A stretch of 64,000 nucleotides of DNA from Chrysemys picta bellii (GCF_011386835.1 NC_088795.1:107940434-108004433), one strand, 5' to 3'; counted from the stretch's first letter, positions 36,770 to 47,429 are shown. The notes: generated by a model from the sequence alone, not told the origin. Numbers and translations: made by a program.

Positions 36770-38035
36770 GGCACATCTCCCTCCTCCCTTTCATCACTAA
36801 GCTCATTGCATAGCTGTTTACAATTGCTGTCTGGAGTTGCTTTCCTCCAATTCCTTCCTAGACCCCCTCTAGTCCGTCTTCTGTGCCTTACACTCCATTG
36901 AAATTGCTCTTGCCAAAGTCTTTAATGACCTCTTCCTAGCTAAAACTCAGAACCAGTACTCCTTGACCTGTCAGCTGCCTTTGACATGCTCTTAATTGAA
37001 ATATTGTTCTCCCTTGGTTTCCATGACTGTCCTCTGCTAGCTCTGCTACTTCTCTAATCACTCCTTTTCCATATCCTTATCCACCCTCCAACTTTCAATG
37101 GCAGTTCCCCGGAGCTCTGTTCTTGGTCCCCCCCTTCTCTTTTCCTTCTACATCTTGTCTCTGGGTAATCTCATTCACAAACACAAATTCACTACCATCT
37201 CCATGCTGACAATTCACACAGCTTCTTCTCTACTCCTCTCTTTCTCCCCTAAATGCCTTTTGCCTACACTAAAATCTCAGCCTCTCTCGCTAACATCTCC
37301 GCAGCCTCAACATGGCTAAAACAAAGCTTCTAGTCTCTTCCAACAGTCCCCCTGCTACTTTCTTTCCTAGCTACAATGGACACCACCACCATCCTGCCTG
37401 TCGCTCAGGCTCATAACCTGTCGTCTTTGACCTCCAGGTTATGTCTAAATCTTGCTGATTGCTTCTGCATAAGATCTCTAAGATATAATCTATTCTATTC
37501 ATCCACAGAGCTAAAACTTTCATCCAGCATCCCAATTACTGCATTATCCTACTCTCTGGCCTTGACAAATGCAATTTTGCCCCACTCATATTAATTCAGA
37601 ATGTTGCTGCAAAGACCATTCTCCTAGCACGGCACTTCGACCATGTCACCCCTCTCTCTGCATTCCTCAACAGGCTCTCTTCTTCTTTACTAAAAAGAAG
37701 AACATGAGTACTTGTGGCACCTTAGAGACTAACAAATTTATTAGAGCATAAGCTTTCGTGGACTACAGCCCACTTCTTCGGATGCATCTTCTCTACTGAA
37801 TCAAACATTAGCTGCTTGTCTTCACTTTCAAGGCCCTTCATTGTCTGTCTCCTCCCTACCTATTAACTCATATATGCCACGCAGACATCAACTCCTACCT
37901 CCAATCAATCCATGATGCCAGCCACTATCACGCACTTGTTCAATTTTTAAAACACCTTTGATGCCTTCTCATATGCTGTCCCTCATGCTTGAGAGGAACT
38001 CCCTGTAAACATGTGCAAAAACTCACTCATCCTCC
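36770..38035 (+). mobile_element. L2-type LINE, ORF2 remnant
   Basis: CTTGACCTGTCAGCTGCCTT (LDLSAAF), then CCCCGGAGCTCTGTTCTTGG (the GS(V)LGP block), CTCGCTAACATC, and the late ORF2 stretch CCTCTCTCTGCATTCCTCAA...ACTTTCAAGGCCCTTCATTG match vertebrate L2 reverse transcriptase and its C-terminal part. The frame is badly broken. It is interrupted at 37692-37786 by a Penelope-like insertion. Confidence 0.65.
37692..37786 (-). mobile_element. Penelope-like insertion inside L2
   Basis: On the minus strand it reads GATGCATCCGAAGAAGTG-type sequence, GACTACAGCCC in complement, then GAAAGCTTATGCTCTAATAA and the GTTAGTCTCTAAGGTGCC tail, the same family as at 20.4 kb. It is flanked by TCTTCTTTACT (37681-37691) and TCTTCTCTACT (37787-37797), an 11-bp duplication with one difference. 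Removing the insert restores L2. Confidence 0.75.
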
Positions 38036-38039
38036 TCTA

Positions 38040-39240
38040 CACTCTCTTTTGGTCAGCAGCCTATGACACCATCTGGCACACAGGTTTGCTGTGCAAGATG
38101 TCAAAAATTCTTCCTAGATGGGTTGCCACGGCAACTGAGCTATTGCTCCAAGGTAGACATGTGCAAGTGGCTCTGGGCCATAAAACCAGCACTTGAAGAT
38201 TCCAGAAGAATAGACTCTAGAAAGGCTTCATGCTGGAATCAAATTTATTTTATGCATTCACCAACAATTTGCCATACACCATCTCCAGGAGATTCATGTA
38301 GTCCCATGATACCTGCTTGGCTCAAAGGACTGTAACTTCCAAAAGACTGAAGAGAACCTGAACAGTGATATTGCTGCCAAAGGTGACTAATGTAAGAAAT
38401 GGAGACCAACCAAGTACATGAAACACTGCATCAACATGCTTCCTCTTTCATCATGCTCAGAGCCAACTTGAGCTTAAATATGTTTTTGAATGGTCAGAGG
38501 TTGGCACATGTTCTAAAACCAGTGTATGAAGGGGTCACTCTAAGTCACACACTTCTATACAAATGCCACCTCACTAAAAATCAAGAGCAGAAACTGTCTT
38601 CTGAACAAACTAGTCGTTTTCTCTTGGGGAGTCAATGCACTATGTGGTTTGGGGCTCACCATATGCTACTGAGTTGGAGAATGTTGTGCCAGTTTGGTTA
38701 AGCTCTGCACGTGCTACACTATCAGACAAACAACTCAATCATACCATGAGAATTATTACAGGCATACTGAAGGCAACAAAACTTGTATGGTTACCAATCC
38801 TAGCCAAAAATCCTCAACCTAACAGCTGGCATCAGAATATAGCCAATAAACTGATCAGGGTGCCAGGTACCTTTATCAAGACATCAAGATATAGCAAATG
38901 CCATACTTGCCACTGTTCAGGAATATATGGGATGTACCCCATCATCAAATGTATAGCAGAAATCTTATCTGGACAGTGCTGCACACTCTCTATCCAACTG
39001 ATGATATCCTCAGCTCACCGTGGTGATCAGAATTAAGAGAGAACCTCTCCCACCACCTGTAAATCTCACATCACCACCAGGCTGGATGAACAGCAACCTG
39101 GCTTTGGGCTCCCATGCCACCTTTGGAGACAGTTTAATAGGTCTAGATGTGGCATGTTCGCTATGCTAAGACAGACCATGACTAGGGCATCAAGGACAGC
39201 CATCTGTGTACCTTTAATGCTGTGCAGGATGGCTTCACTT
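38040..39240 (+). pseudogene. Ancient jockey-like non-LTR reverse transcriptase remnant
   Basis: Frames in order: SAAYDTIWHTGLLCKMSK (38056-38110, palm motif A with YDT), LQGRHVQVALGHK, then FLNGQRLAHVLKPVYEGVTL (38490-38550), LSYxxHLTK-like LLYKCHLTKNQEQKL, PVWLSSARATLSDKQLNHTM (38691-38750), RIITGILKATKLVWLPIL, and near 39126 FNRSRCGMFAML. This matches the second half of jockey/Kiri-type reverse transcriptases, which are distinct from CR1 and L2. The FADD region is lost or unrecognisable. Many stops and shifts are present. Confidence 0.6.
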
Positions 39241-39384
39241 TTTGTGTTGGGTTCCCCAGAGGTCTTCCCATAGTGAACACTGCTGACTCAGTGGCCACTT
39301 ACTGTTTTGGCATTGGTTTGTTTTTTAAAAGCCTGTCTTGCTCACACGTGGTCATGTGCACACTCTCCCTCTGTAAATACATAT

Positions 39385-39410
39385 AGTGTGTGTGTGTGTG
39401 TGTGTGTGTG
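39385..39410. repeat. (GT)n microsatellite
   Basis: Thirteen uninterrupted GT units. Confidence 0.9.
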
Positions 39411-39544
39411 TTTGTGTCACACCGTTTTTGTGATACCTACAAAAAAACTTGACAATGGAAATGCTGCTGATGTACTAATATCACTGCCTATCATGCTGAC
39501 CAATACTGTCTCATCTGTCTGTTTATAGCCATCTTGTCTTATAT

Positions 39545-39655
39545 TTAAAATGTAAGCTCTTTGAAGCAGGGACCGTCTCTTTGTTGTGTGTGTGTACAGC
39601 ACCCAAGTACAATAACTAGTGCTCCTAAGCACTACAGTAACAAACAATAATAAAT
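39545..39655 (+). mobile_element. L2-type 3' tail
   Basis: AATGTAAGCTCTTTGAAGCA...GTGTGTACAGCACCCAAGTA...CTCCTAAGCACTAC is the same tail as at 8.75 kb. Confidence 0.6.
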
Positions 39656-39799
39656 CTGATAATTTTACAAGTATAATTAAAAACTGTATAACCATACATT
39701 ATTCACACAGCTAAGTCTATGAAAAAACAAGTTCATATTACTGTTACCCCATCCACCCCTGTTTGCTTATACCACCCTTCTGTTTCATCTTTTTTTAAA

Positions 39800-39920
39800 C
39801 AAAACTGTAAGCTCTTTAGTGCAGGAACTGTCTTTCATTATGTCATATATTTGTAGGAGGCTTATCACAATGGGTTCCTGACCTAACTGGGGCCTTTAGG
39901 TACTTGCATAACACAAAATT
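39800..39920 (+). mobile_element. L2-type 3' tail
   Basis: AACTGTAAGCTCTTTAGTGC...ATCACAATGGGTTCCTGACC is a more diverged copy, 150 bp after the previous one. Confidence 0.5.
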
Positions 39921-40933
39921 GATCAGAATGAAGGTTTCCTACTGAATCTATGCATCTCTAGTAGTTGACATTTTCATTAATACTTCATAGCCTCAAAGTG
40001 ATTAAAGTTTTCCCAATCATTCACATGCAGAAAAGCTTACCATATTCTGTCCATAAATTATCCATTTCCATTAGTAAAATATTTCTGGGAATAAGACATT
40101 TTCAGTTACTTGTCTGCTACATTTCCAAAATATTTTTCATTCTCTCTCTCTCTGCCCCTAAAGTGAGTAATTTAGGTTCAATCATAATAATGAATGTATA
40201 CTTCCCTCTTCCGATAAAAATTTATTTGAAATAAAATGGTATAGTATATAACTTTGTGTAGATAAGAAACCAGGTATGTTTTGGCCATACCGAAAAAACA
40301 ACTTCTGTGGTGAAGTGCTAACCTCGCTATTTCATGAATAAGTTACTGGCACAAGTGAATGGATGCTTGCAGGTTTATTTACTGTAATTTAAAGTTTTAG
40401 CATTCACAGTTTTCATAGAAAGATTGTTTTTATAGAAAGACATTCAACTTGCATTGACTAGAAAACAATCACTTACATACTTTGTCTAGCAATCTCAGTG
40501 TGAATAGAAATTGCAAGCCACCACTGAAAAATTTTCACTTACTGAAGGACACATCAGATTTTAATTTTAACATATCCCCAATGAAAACAGGATATAACAT
40601 TGCATAACATTAGTATAACAATGCTAATTCAAAACTAGAGTATAATATTGCTAACCCACAAACCTGATAATTCTCACAAAAACCAATCAGCTCATTCCAC
40701 TTTATAATATGAAATATTATAAATCATGGCAAACTAAACTACACCTGTCAAAATTTAGTCATCTGCATTTAGCAAGGTTCTACCAGATAGCAGGTCCAGA
40801 GACCCATCATTCAATATACTAACATATAATCCTCAACACAATAAAGTCACACCTGTTAATACATTTTACCATGTCTTTAAAGTTTACCTGTGTGATAGAA
40901 ATATGTTTGAAGTGATTATCCATAATAATAAAT

Positions 40934-41032
40934 GATTCAGGGTCTCAGGTAGTAACAAATGAACTCCCACCTTTATTAAGTATTATGATTCAGGGTTTTA
41001 GGGAGTAACAATGAACTCCCCCTTTAATAGGA
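40934..41032 (+). repeat. Tandem duplication, period 53 bp
   Basis: GATTCAGGGTCTCAGGTAGT...CCTTTATTAAG is repeated from 40987 as GATTCAGGGTTTTAGGGAGT...CCTTTAATAGG. The copies have diverged at several positions. Confidence 0.75.
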
Positions 41033-41039
41033 ATTAGTA

Positions 41040-42335
41040 CATTTATACAGGTTTTGACCAATACAACCAATTTTAGAATCCTCAAGCACACACAGTCTTT
41101 TCTGTTCTCATGTTAAAGCACAACATATTTTCTTCTCTCCTACTGTTAGCATAGTTTTATCATTCATAAGAAATTTTCTAGAATTATGAATTAGTCAAAG
41201 TGTAGTATCTCTCTCTTAAGAAGAGACAGGATGACACAGACCTAGAGCATTATTGACAGCAGTTTGCTAATCAACAAGCAAAGAAAATAACTGTCAAATG
41301 ATCAATTAAACAAAATGAACATAAACTGGAATACAATTAATCTATAACTAACCCCACAGCAACGTTTAAAACAAACATTTTAAAGCACTTTTTTGTCTTG
41401 TTCCCCCAACCTTAGGAATCTAAATAGTTCCAGCTAGAAACTGAAACAAACACCTGCTGCCTTAAAGAATGTTAAATAGGAAAAACAAGCAACAGCAGCA
41501 AGCTCCATTTGAACATGAAAGAAACCAGGCAACATCCAGGCAGCAGCTTAGATCTTGTTTTCAACAATCAAGAGAAAAAATGGAACGTCCATCGAGGCCA
41601 AAATGAAACAATGCCACTTTTGCCAAGAGAACAAAAGCAACAACCACCAACCCCACCCCCCAAACAGGCTGATGGTCTCTCTAACTACATAGCCATGGCT
41701 GGAGACAGAGTAATCTCACGGGGAAAAGAATACTTAGTGTGTCTGTGACAGTCACTGTGAAAATATCAAACTAAGTCCACCATGTAAAGATACCCAGCAA
41801 TATTCTTACCAACCAGGATTTTGTTTTGAACGAACAGGTGGTGAGCAGACAAGGCCTGCTATTGTACTCGCAGAACCATTCCTCAAGTGTGTGTTCAGTG
41901 GAGTGGCTGCAACTACTCAGTGTGACCCAAGACCCATGGTGCCTGCTACGTGCAGTGTAACTTAAGATGTGGTAGAGATGTGCAAAACAGCTGCTGATGC
42001 ACCCTACCACTAGTGAATCTACCATTATTACTTAACAGCAGCTGATTAGGAATATGTCACTGTTTACCATGACACAGTTTACAGGTAGAAGGCCATTATT
42101 CAGTATGACCCAGTGGCGTTAATGGGGATGGCAAGTAGTTTTCATGCTGAGTCAATGTGGAGCAGATGGAGTGGGAAGGCTGCTATTCTTCTGTTGGGAG
42201 AGAGGCAGCTAAGAATATTCATTTGTAACCCAGAGAATGGTGACCAGGCAGGAAAAGGGGAACTCCACTCACTTCTGCAAGGCAGCAGGGGTCTTGCTTG
42301 GGAGGAGGCTGGTCCTACTGAATGGGACCTAGAGC
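41040..42335. other. No gene recognised; CpG island edge
   Basis: AT-rich up to about 42.1 kb, then GC content climbs. The long plus-strand frame 42113-42832 runs from AT-rich DNA into the island and has biased, low-complexity composition (P, G, R). I treat it as chance. Confidence 0.4.
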
Positions 42336-42877
42336 CTGGTGAATTCAGCGCAGCACGGCGCGCGGGGAAGGAGTGTTCTGCTTCCTCTCATTGCGCCCCG
42401 CCAGAAAGGAGGAAGGCACCAGTCGGCTTTCCCACAACCAGACAGAAGCATTTGTCCGGTGCCCCAGGGCCGGTGGCTGAGGGGACCCCCGCCCGGACCC
42501 GGGCTGGGAAACCCCACGAACAGGTACCCACCTCCTGGGGGTGGGGGGGCGACGGAGTGTGTCCGGCACTAAGCCCACCTCCCCCCGTCCCGCCTGGGGT
42601 TTGGGGATCTCGGCCCGCCCTGTACCCGCCCCCCAGACTATCCACCTGGGGATCCCGGCCTATCGCCCGGGGGCCTTCTCCAGTGCAGCCACCTGGGGGG
42701 TCCCAGCCCCTGAGGGACTGTATCTCGGGGCCTCCCCCGGATCGCCCGGCTAGGAGCTCCCGCCTCCCCGGACGGGGGATGGGGAAGCAGCAGGACCGGG
42801 GGACGACGGTGGGTGGGCCCCAGTGCCCATAGAAAGGGATCGCTCCCAGCCCGGCGCTGCGAACCCCCCGCACTTAC

Positions 42878-42897
42878 CCTGTCACAACAGGCGCCAT
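42878..42897 (-). CDS. RBPJ: RBPJ alternative first coding exon (MAPVVT-G)
   Basis: RBPJ (CSL) is the nuclear DNA-binding protein that represses Notch target genes and activates them when bound by the Notch intracellular domain. On the minus strand the sequence GTGGAAG ATG GCG CCT GTT GTG ACA GG is followed at once by GTAAGTG, a consensus donor. The start has A at -3 and G at +4. The exon encodes MAPVVT plus two bases of a glycine codon. RBPJ isoforms differ only in short first exons joined to a common exon starting KFGERPPP, and a phase-2 junction giving G-K-F fits the known MAPVVTGKFGERPPP-type start. Everything beyond the donor is missing from this window. Recognition rests on seven residues, phase, donor and CpG context. 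Another gene with the same start cannot be ruled out. The 5' UTR start is unknown. Confidence 0.7.
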
Positions 42898-42926
42898 CTT
42901 CCACAAACTCTCGCCAAAACTCCTAC

Positions 42927-42936
42927 TCTCGCGAGA
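42927..42936. promoter_or_regulatory. Perfect TCTCGCGAGA palindrome (CGCG element)
   Basis: Perfect match to the CGCG core-promoter element reported to bind BANP when unmethylated. It lies 30 bp upstream of the RBPJ start codon on the minus strand. Confidence 0.8.
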
Positions 42937-42963
42937 ACTGTCTCCTCCTCCCCTGGCCGAGCG

Positions 42964-42975
42964 CGCGCGTGCGCG
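42964..42975. promoter_or_regulatory. NRF1-type site
   Basis: CGCGCGTGCGCG matches YGCGCRTGCGCR exactly. It lies 67 bp upstream of the start codon. Confidence 0.6.
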
Positions 42976-43094
42976 GGCCCGTGAAACACACACGCGGTCG
43001 CGAAGGGGAGAGAATGGGGGAGCGCGCCGCCCCCTCATTCCCGGGTTCTCCCCTTAGACACAACAGCGGCAGCAGGCGTGGGAACCTGCCCAAG

Positions 43095-43104
43095 ACTCGC
43101 GAGA
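43095..43104. promoter_or_regulatory. CGCG element, one mismatch
   Basis: ACTCGCGAGA: the first base differs from TCTCGCGAGA. Confidence 0.6.
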
Positions 43105-43149
43105 ACTCCTGCAGCGGCCTGCCAGGCACTAAGGGAGAAGCCAGATTAG

Positions 43150-43159
43150 TATCGCGAGA
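43150..43159. promoter_or_regulatory. CGCG element, one mismatch
   Basis: TATCGCGAGA: the second base differs. It is the third copy within 233 bp. Confidence 0.6.
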
Positions 43160-43930
43160 ACAAAGTGAAGGGAGAGGGTGGGGGATTCTCTCGCTGCCGC
43201 GCTGCGCGTTTGTAGTCCTTGTTTCTCTGACTGTCCCTGAGCCGGCGGCAGGCGAGGAACAAACCAGTCGGGGGAGAGGTGCGGGAGGCAGTCAGGCTCT
43301 CTCCCACAGGGCAGGAGCGGCGCGGTTCTCTGCCTCTTGCCCGGCCGCGGGGCTGGGAGCGCTCCTGCGGGGCGTGGAGCCGGCGCGGCGGGAGCAGGAG
43401 TCGCGGGAGCAGTCACGGCCTTCCCTCCAGCGCCTCCCTCTCCGCGGGGCGGGACGGCCCAGCCCGGCTCGGGCAGCCGCTCGCCGTAGGAGATTGCACG
43501 CTGGGTAACCGCTGATGTCCTAGCGGCCCACCAATCTCCCCGCCCGTCCCCTTCCATCCCTCTCTATTTCAGGGACTCGCTGAAACCCACCCTCTGCTAG
43601 TGGCTGTGCGTCCTTCCTCCCTCCACACTAGGCTCCCCCATTCTCCCATCCCCTCCCGGGCCTCCATGGGACACCCCCCCCCATGCTGGGTTATCAGCGC
43701 ACCCCGACTTGCCAGGGGCTCTGCATACATCCCCATTTCCCCCGCTCCGTTACACACAGATAAGTAGAGAAATGCCCTGGTGGTGAGCATAGGCCTCACT
43801 TCGTTCAATACAGTTAACTTGGCAACTGCCTTTTGGCTGCACTGGAAAGGTAGACGCGAGAATGAGCAGGCAAGAGAAGCGATGTCAGTAACCAGGATAT
43901 TAAATGATCTTCACATGGACAAACTTCTTA

Positions 43931-45003
43931 GAATCATAGAAGATTAGGGTTGGAAGAGACCTCCGGCGGTCATCTAGACCAGTCCCCTGCTCAAAGCAGG
44001 ACCAACACCAACTAAATCATCCCAGCCAGGGCTTTGTCAAGTCGGGCCTTAAAAACCTCCAAGGATGGAGAGTTCACTATCTCCCTAGGTAACCCATTCC
44101 AGTGCTTCACCACCATCCTAGTGAAATTGTTTTTTCCTAACATCCAAACTAGATACGCCCCCCATCCATTGCAACTTGAGACCATTACGCCTTGTTCTGT
44201 CATCTGCCACCACTGAGAACAGCCGAGCTCCATCCTCTTTGGAACCCCGCTTCAGCTAGTTGAAGGCTGCTATCAAATCCCCTCTCATCCTTCTCTTCTG
44301 CAGACTAAATAAGCCAGTTCCCTCAGCCTCTCCTCAGAAGTCATGTGCCCCAGCCCCCTAATCATTTTTGTTGCCCTCCGCTGGACTCGCTCCAATCTGT
44401 CCACATCCTTTCCGTAGTGGGGGGACCAAAACTTGACGCAATACTCAAGGTGTGGCCTCACCAGTGCCAAATAGAGGGAATAATCACTTCCCTCAATCTA
44501 CTGGCAATGCTCCTACTAATACAGCCCAATGTGCCATTGGCCTTCTTGGCAACAAGGGCACACTGCTGACTCATATCCAGCTTCTCGTCACTGTAATCCC
44601 CAGGTCCTTTTCTGCAGAACTGCTGCTTAGCCAGTCGGTCCCCAGCCTGTAGCGGTGCATGGGATTCTTCCTTCCTAAGTGCAGAACTCTGCACTTGTCC
44701 TTGTTGAACCTCATCAGATTTCTTTTGACCAATCCTCCAATTTGTCTAGGTCACTCTGGACCTTATCCCTACCCTCCAGCATATCTACCTCTCCCCCCAT
44801 TTTAGTGTCATCTGCAGATTTGCTGAGGGTGCAATTAATCTCATAATCCAGATCAATAATAAAGATGTTGAATAAAACCGGCCCCAGGACCGACCCTTGG
44901 GACACTCCGCTTGATACCAGCTGCCAACTAGACATCGAGCCGTTGATCACTACCCATTGAGCCTGACAATCTAGCCAGCTTTCTATCCAACTTATAGTCT
45001 AAA
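43931..45003 (-). mobile_element. CR1 LINE 3' half with RT remnant
   Basis: It begins AGAATCATAGAAGATTAGGG (reverse complement of the CR1 end). Minus-strand frames: 44950-44714 with [18 protein letters not shown] (motif B) and [10 protein letters not shown], where the usual FADD is SADD; 44470-44285 with [16 protein letters not shown]; and 44233-44012 ending ARLDKALAGMI, the CR1 ORF2 C-terminus. It is truncated at about 45003, upstream of motif B. This copy belongs to a different CR1 subfamily from the one at 25.2 kb. Confidence 0.85.
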
Positions 45004-45009
45004 ATAGTC

Positions 45010-46250
45010 TTGGCAGTAGGGATTGAAGAGGAAGTGGGAAATCCTGCTTTGGGGCCCTGAAATTGGCATTTAGGAGCCTAAAAGGTCATTTGCATAACTG
45101 CACTAAGACATCCAGACCCTGAACTGGAAAATCCATCAGATTTCGACTACATTTGAAAAGTAGACTGCTGGCGTGCAAGTTCACTACTAGCTCTTCTTTC
45201 ACCCCTTCAGCTTCCTTTTACTGCTTCTGTGGTATCAGTAACTCATCTAGCTTAACACTCAAATCCTCCATATTAATAAAAAAAATGCAATATGAGAATG
45301 AGATTCTAAAGTTTACTTCATTCTTATCACTCTACTTTGGGAGGTCTGGCTCACATGGTTACAAAAGATTGAATTTTCTGTCATTATATGATTTTTGGTC
45401 TGCTTCAGCTCACTCTGTACTGCTAATGCTAATAAAATGCAATGGAGAACACCTTCCTAGACAAACTACACTAAACTTGTGCATTTTAAAAGACTGCTTT
45501 GCCACAGAGTTTGCTGTAGTTGTACAAACAACTAGTGTTAGTTATCATTACGAATACTCTTTTCCCACCATGATTTCTGCCACCTCATTAGTTCCAAAAG
45601 GATTTTGATTGGTTCCTTACAGGCACGCTCCTCATCTGAAACACAATGCATACTGCAAATCCTCTGTATTGTTTGTGGAGCAGTAACTCACAATCCCCTT
45701 TTAAAAAGCTCTTCCTGAAAACATCTTTTTTTCCAGGACTGATGAATGATCTCAGTTCATGGTAGTTCCATTGCAGTAAGAATGGTTTCTGGATTTTTTG
45801 CCCTAGTTTGTCTGTAAATGGTCACTTTGTAGGGCCTCTTCTTTTTTGTGTGTGTTTTGAATCAAACTAGAAAATCTAAAAATATTCTTGTGTACCATAT
45901 GTCAACACTTTAATATTTTCCAAAGAGGACATATTTTTATTTAAAATATCGGATTCCAAGAAGGTATATTGTTTCCAAGGATTAATCATTAATAATTTGA
46001 GAAAAGTGCTTCCTATCACTGATTCAGATGCATTTTTAAAAACCCCAGGATACATATTAAACTATTTTTTAAAAATTATAAGGATTCTGTAGTAGCGTAA
46101 AAGGTCACTCACCCTCACAGTCCAGAATTAAAAATCAGGAATACAACTCATAAAATCGGAGACAAGGCAGTCTCTGGAAAGAAAATAAACCTCAGACAAA
46201 TTTAAATTTTTGTATGGATTTTTTTTAAAGTATTGCTAGTACTGACCATT
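45010..46250. other. No gene recognised
   Basis: The 151-residue plus-strand frame 45153-45608 is rich in S, F and L and matches no family I know. I leave it as chance. Confidence 0.35.
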
Positions 46251-46254
46251 TTTT

Positions 46255-46350
46255 GTTATTTCACAAAGTGCTGAGTATTTAATTCCTATTGATTTCAATG
46301 GGAGTTGAGAGCACCCAGCACTTCATGAGACAGGGCCCTAACGTCTGATC
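46255..46350. repeat. Short palindromic repeat (ATTTCAATGGGAG centre)
   Basis: AAGTGCTGAG...TTGATTTCAATGGGAGTTGA...CCCAGCACTTCATGAG has flanking self-complementary GTGCTGAG and CAGCACTT arms. This kind of small inverted repeat is common in reptiles. Confidence 0.5.
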
Positions 46351-46711
46351 CTTAATGGAAGACAGTACCAGATTTGAGGAATAAGAATAACTTTAAATAC
46401 AGTGTAGGGCAGTAAGGACTTTGAATTTATTTGTTATACAAGTCAGTGCTTTAGCTAGTCTGTGCCAATCCAGTATACAATCTTGTATCTAACCAGCCCC
46501 TATTGAACTCAATGGAAAGAGTTCTAAATCGGGTATTAGGGATTACATTTTGGGAGCCCAACTTGAGACACAAAGGGGACTGATTTCAGAAAGTGCTGAT
46601 CACCCGTCCTTTAAAATTTAGCCCCCTTTCAAGGTGTCAAGTTGGGCACCTGAAAACAGTAGGATTAAAATTTTCAAAAGTGACTAAATAAGGAAGTACT
46701 GTTTTTAACCT

Positions 46712-46825
46712 AGTTTATAAACTCTTTGTGGCAACGACTGTCTGCTACTACTACTGTTTGTACAGTGCCTAGTACAATGGGGTCCCATTCTTGGTTGGTC
46801 CTTAGGCACTGCTTTAATAAACATA
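46712..46825 (+). mobile_element. L2-type 3' tail
   Basis: TTTATAAACTCTTTGTGGCA...TTTGTACAGTGCCTAGTACA ATGGGGTCCC is the same tail family. Confidence 0.6.
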
Positions 46826-47429
46826 AGAGTAGTTAATAATTGTATTTTTAAGCCCTAGCTGCTTTATAAAAGATACTCACCCTAACAAGCAACATATATG
46901 CCAGTACCTCACATTTCATCTCACAATGTTTCAGTTTACATTTCTGGATGTAAATCACATAAACTACTAGTACTTACTATGATATAGCCTTTCTGGAATT
47001 TTATAAGCACAGGATGTGCAATATGGTTTAACCACTTTTCTAGGAAAGAAAATAAATACAGTTGCCCACAGAGTATATCTTACATCTAAGCTTGTGTGTA
47101 TACGCCAACAAAAGTTATCACTTAAACTGCTAACTGAATAACAGCTAGATCTCAGAAGTGCCTTTGCTGTTTAAAATGGAAGTTCTTATTCAGCATAGCT
47201 GAAAGAAAAGAAGGAGATATTACAGTATCTCCTTTTAATCAATAAGAATAGTTATTACTAGCAATCTCAAAAAGGTATGTTTTTGAAATTAAACAGTTTA
47301 CACTTGTGTATTGTATTCTCAAGTAGGCCACTGGGACAAAAAAAAAGAAAAAAGAAAAAGAAACTATAATCTGTCTAAAGCTTAATGCTAATAGGTTATA
47401 TCTTACTATATATTATTTTACTATTATTA

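Larger units (their letters stand above)
1..42877 (-). other. RBPJ: Inferred RBPJ intron 1 (partial)
   Basis: If the small exon ending at 42878 is the RBPJ first exon, everything from the donor at 42877 down to base 1 is its first intron on the minus strand. By eye I found no minus-strand exon encoding KFGERPPPKRLTRE, the start of the common RBPJ coding region, so the acceptor should lie beyond base 1. The intron is filled mainly with transposon remains and AT-rich DNA. This is inference from one exon. Confidence 0.55.
42340..43560 (-). promoter_or_regulatory. RBPJ: CpG-island promoter of RBPJ
   Basis: This is the one long stretch in the window with many CpG dinucleotides and a GC-rich composition, sharply bounded on both sides by AT-rich DNA. 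It contains the first exon (42897-42878), three TCTCGCGAGA-type palindromes and an NRF1-type site just upstream of the start codon. There is no TATA box at a fitting distance. Dispersed initiation is usual for such housekeeping-type promoters. Long frames on both strands (42813-43508, 43129-43557) are composition artefacts. Confidence 0.75.

Noticed and set aside
42113..42832. 239-residue plus-strand open frame entering the CpG island
   Set aside because: Composition is Pro/Gly/Arg-rich only where the DNA is GC-rich, no domain is visible, and the opposite strand is equally open. It is the usual artefact of CpG islands.
42813..43557. Long frames on both strands (231 and 142 residues) in the CpG island
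   Set aside because: Overlapping open frames in all phases come from low stop frequency in GC-rich DNA. The real signal is the short exon with a splice donor.
45153..45608. 151-residue plus-strand frame
   Set aside because: No motif, Ser/Phe/Leu bias and AT-rich codons without a conserved pattern. It is likely chance.
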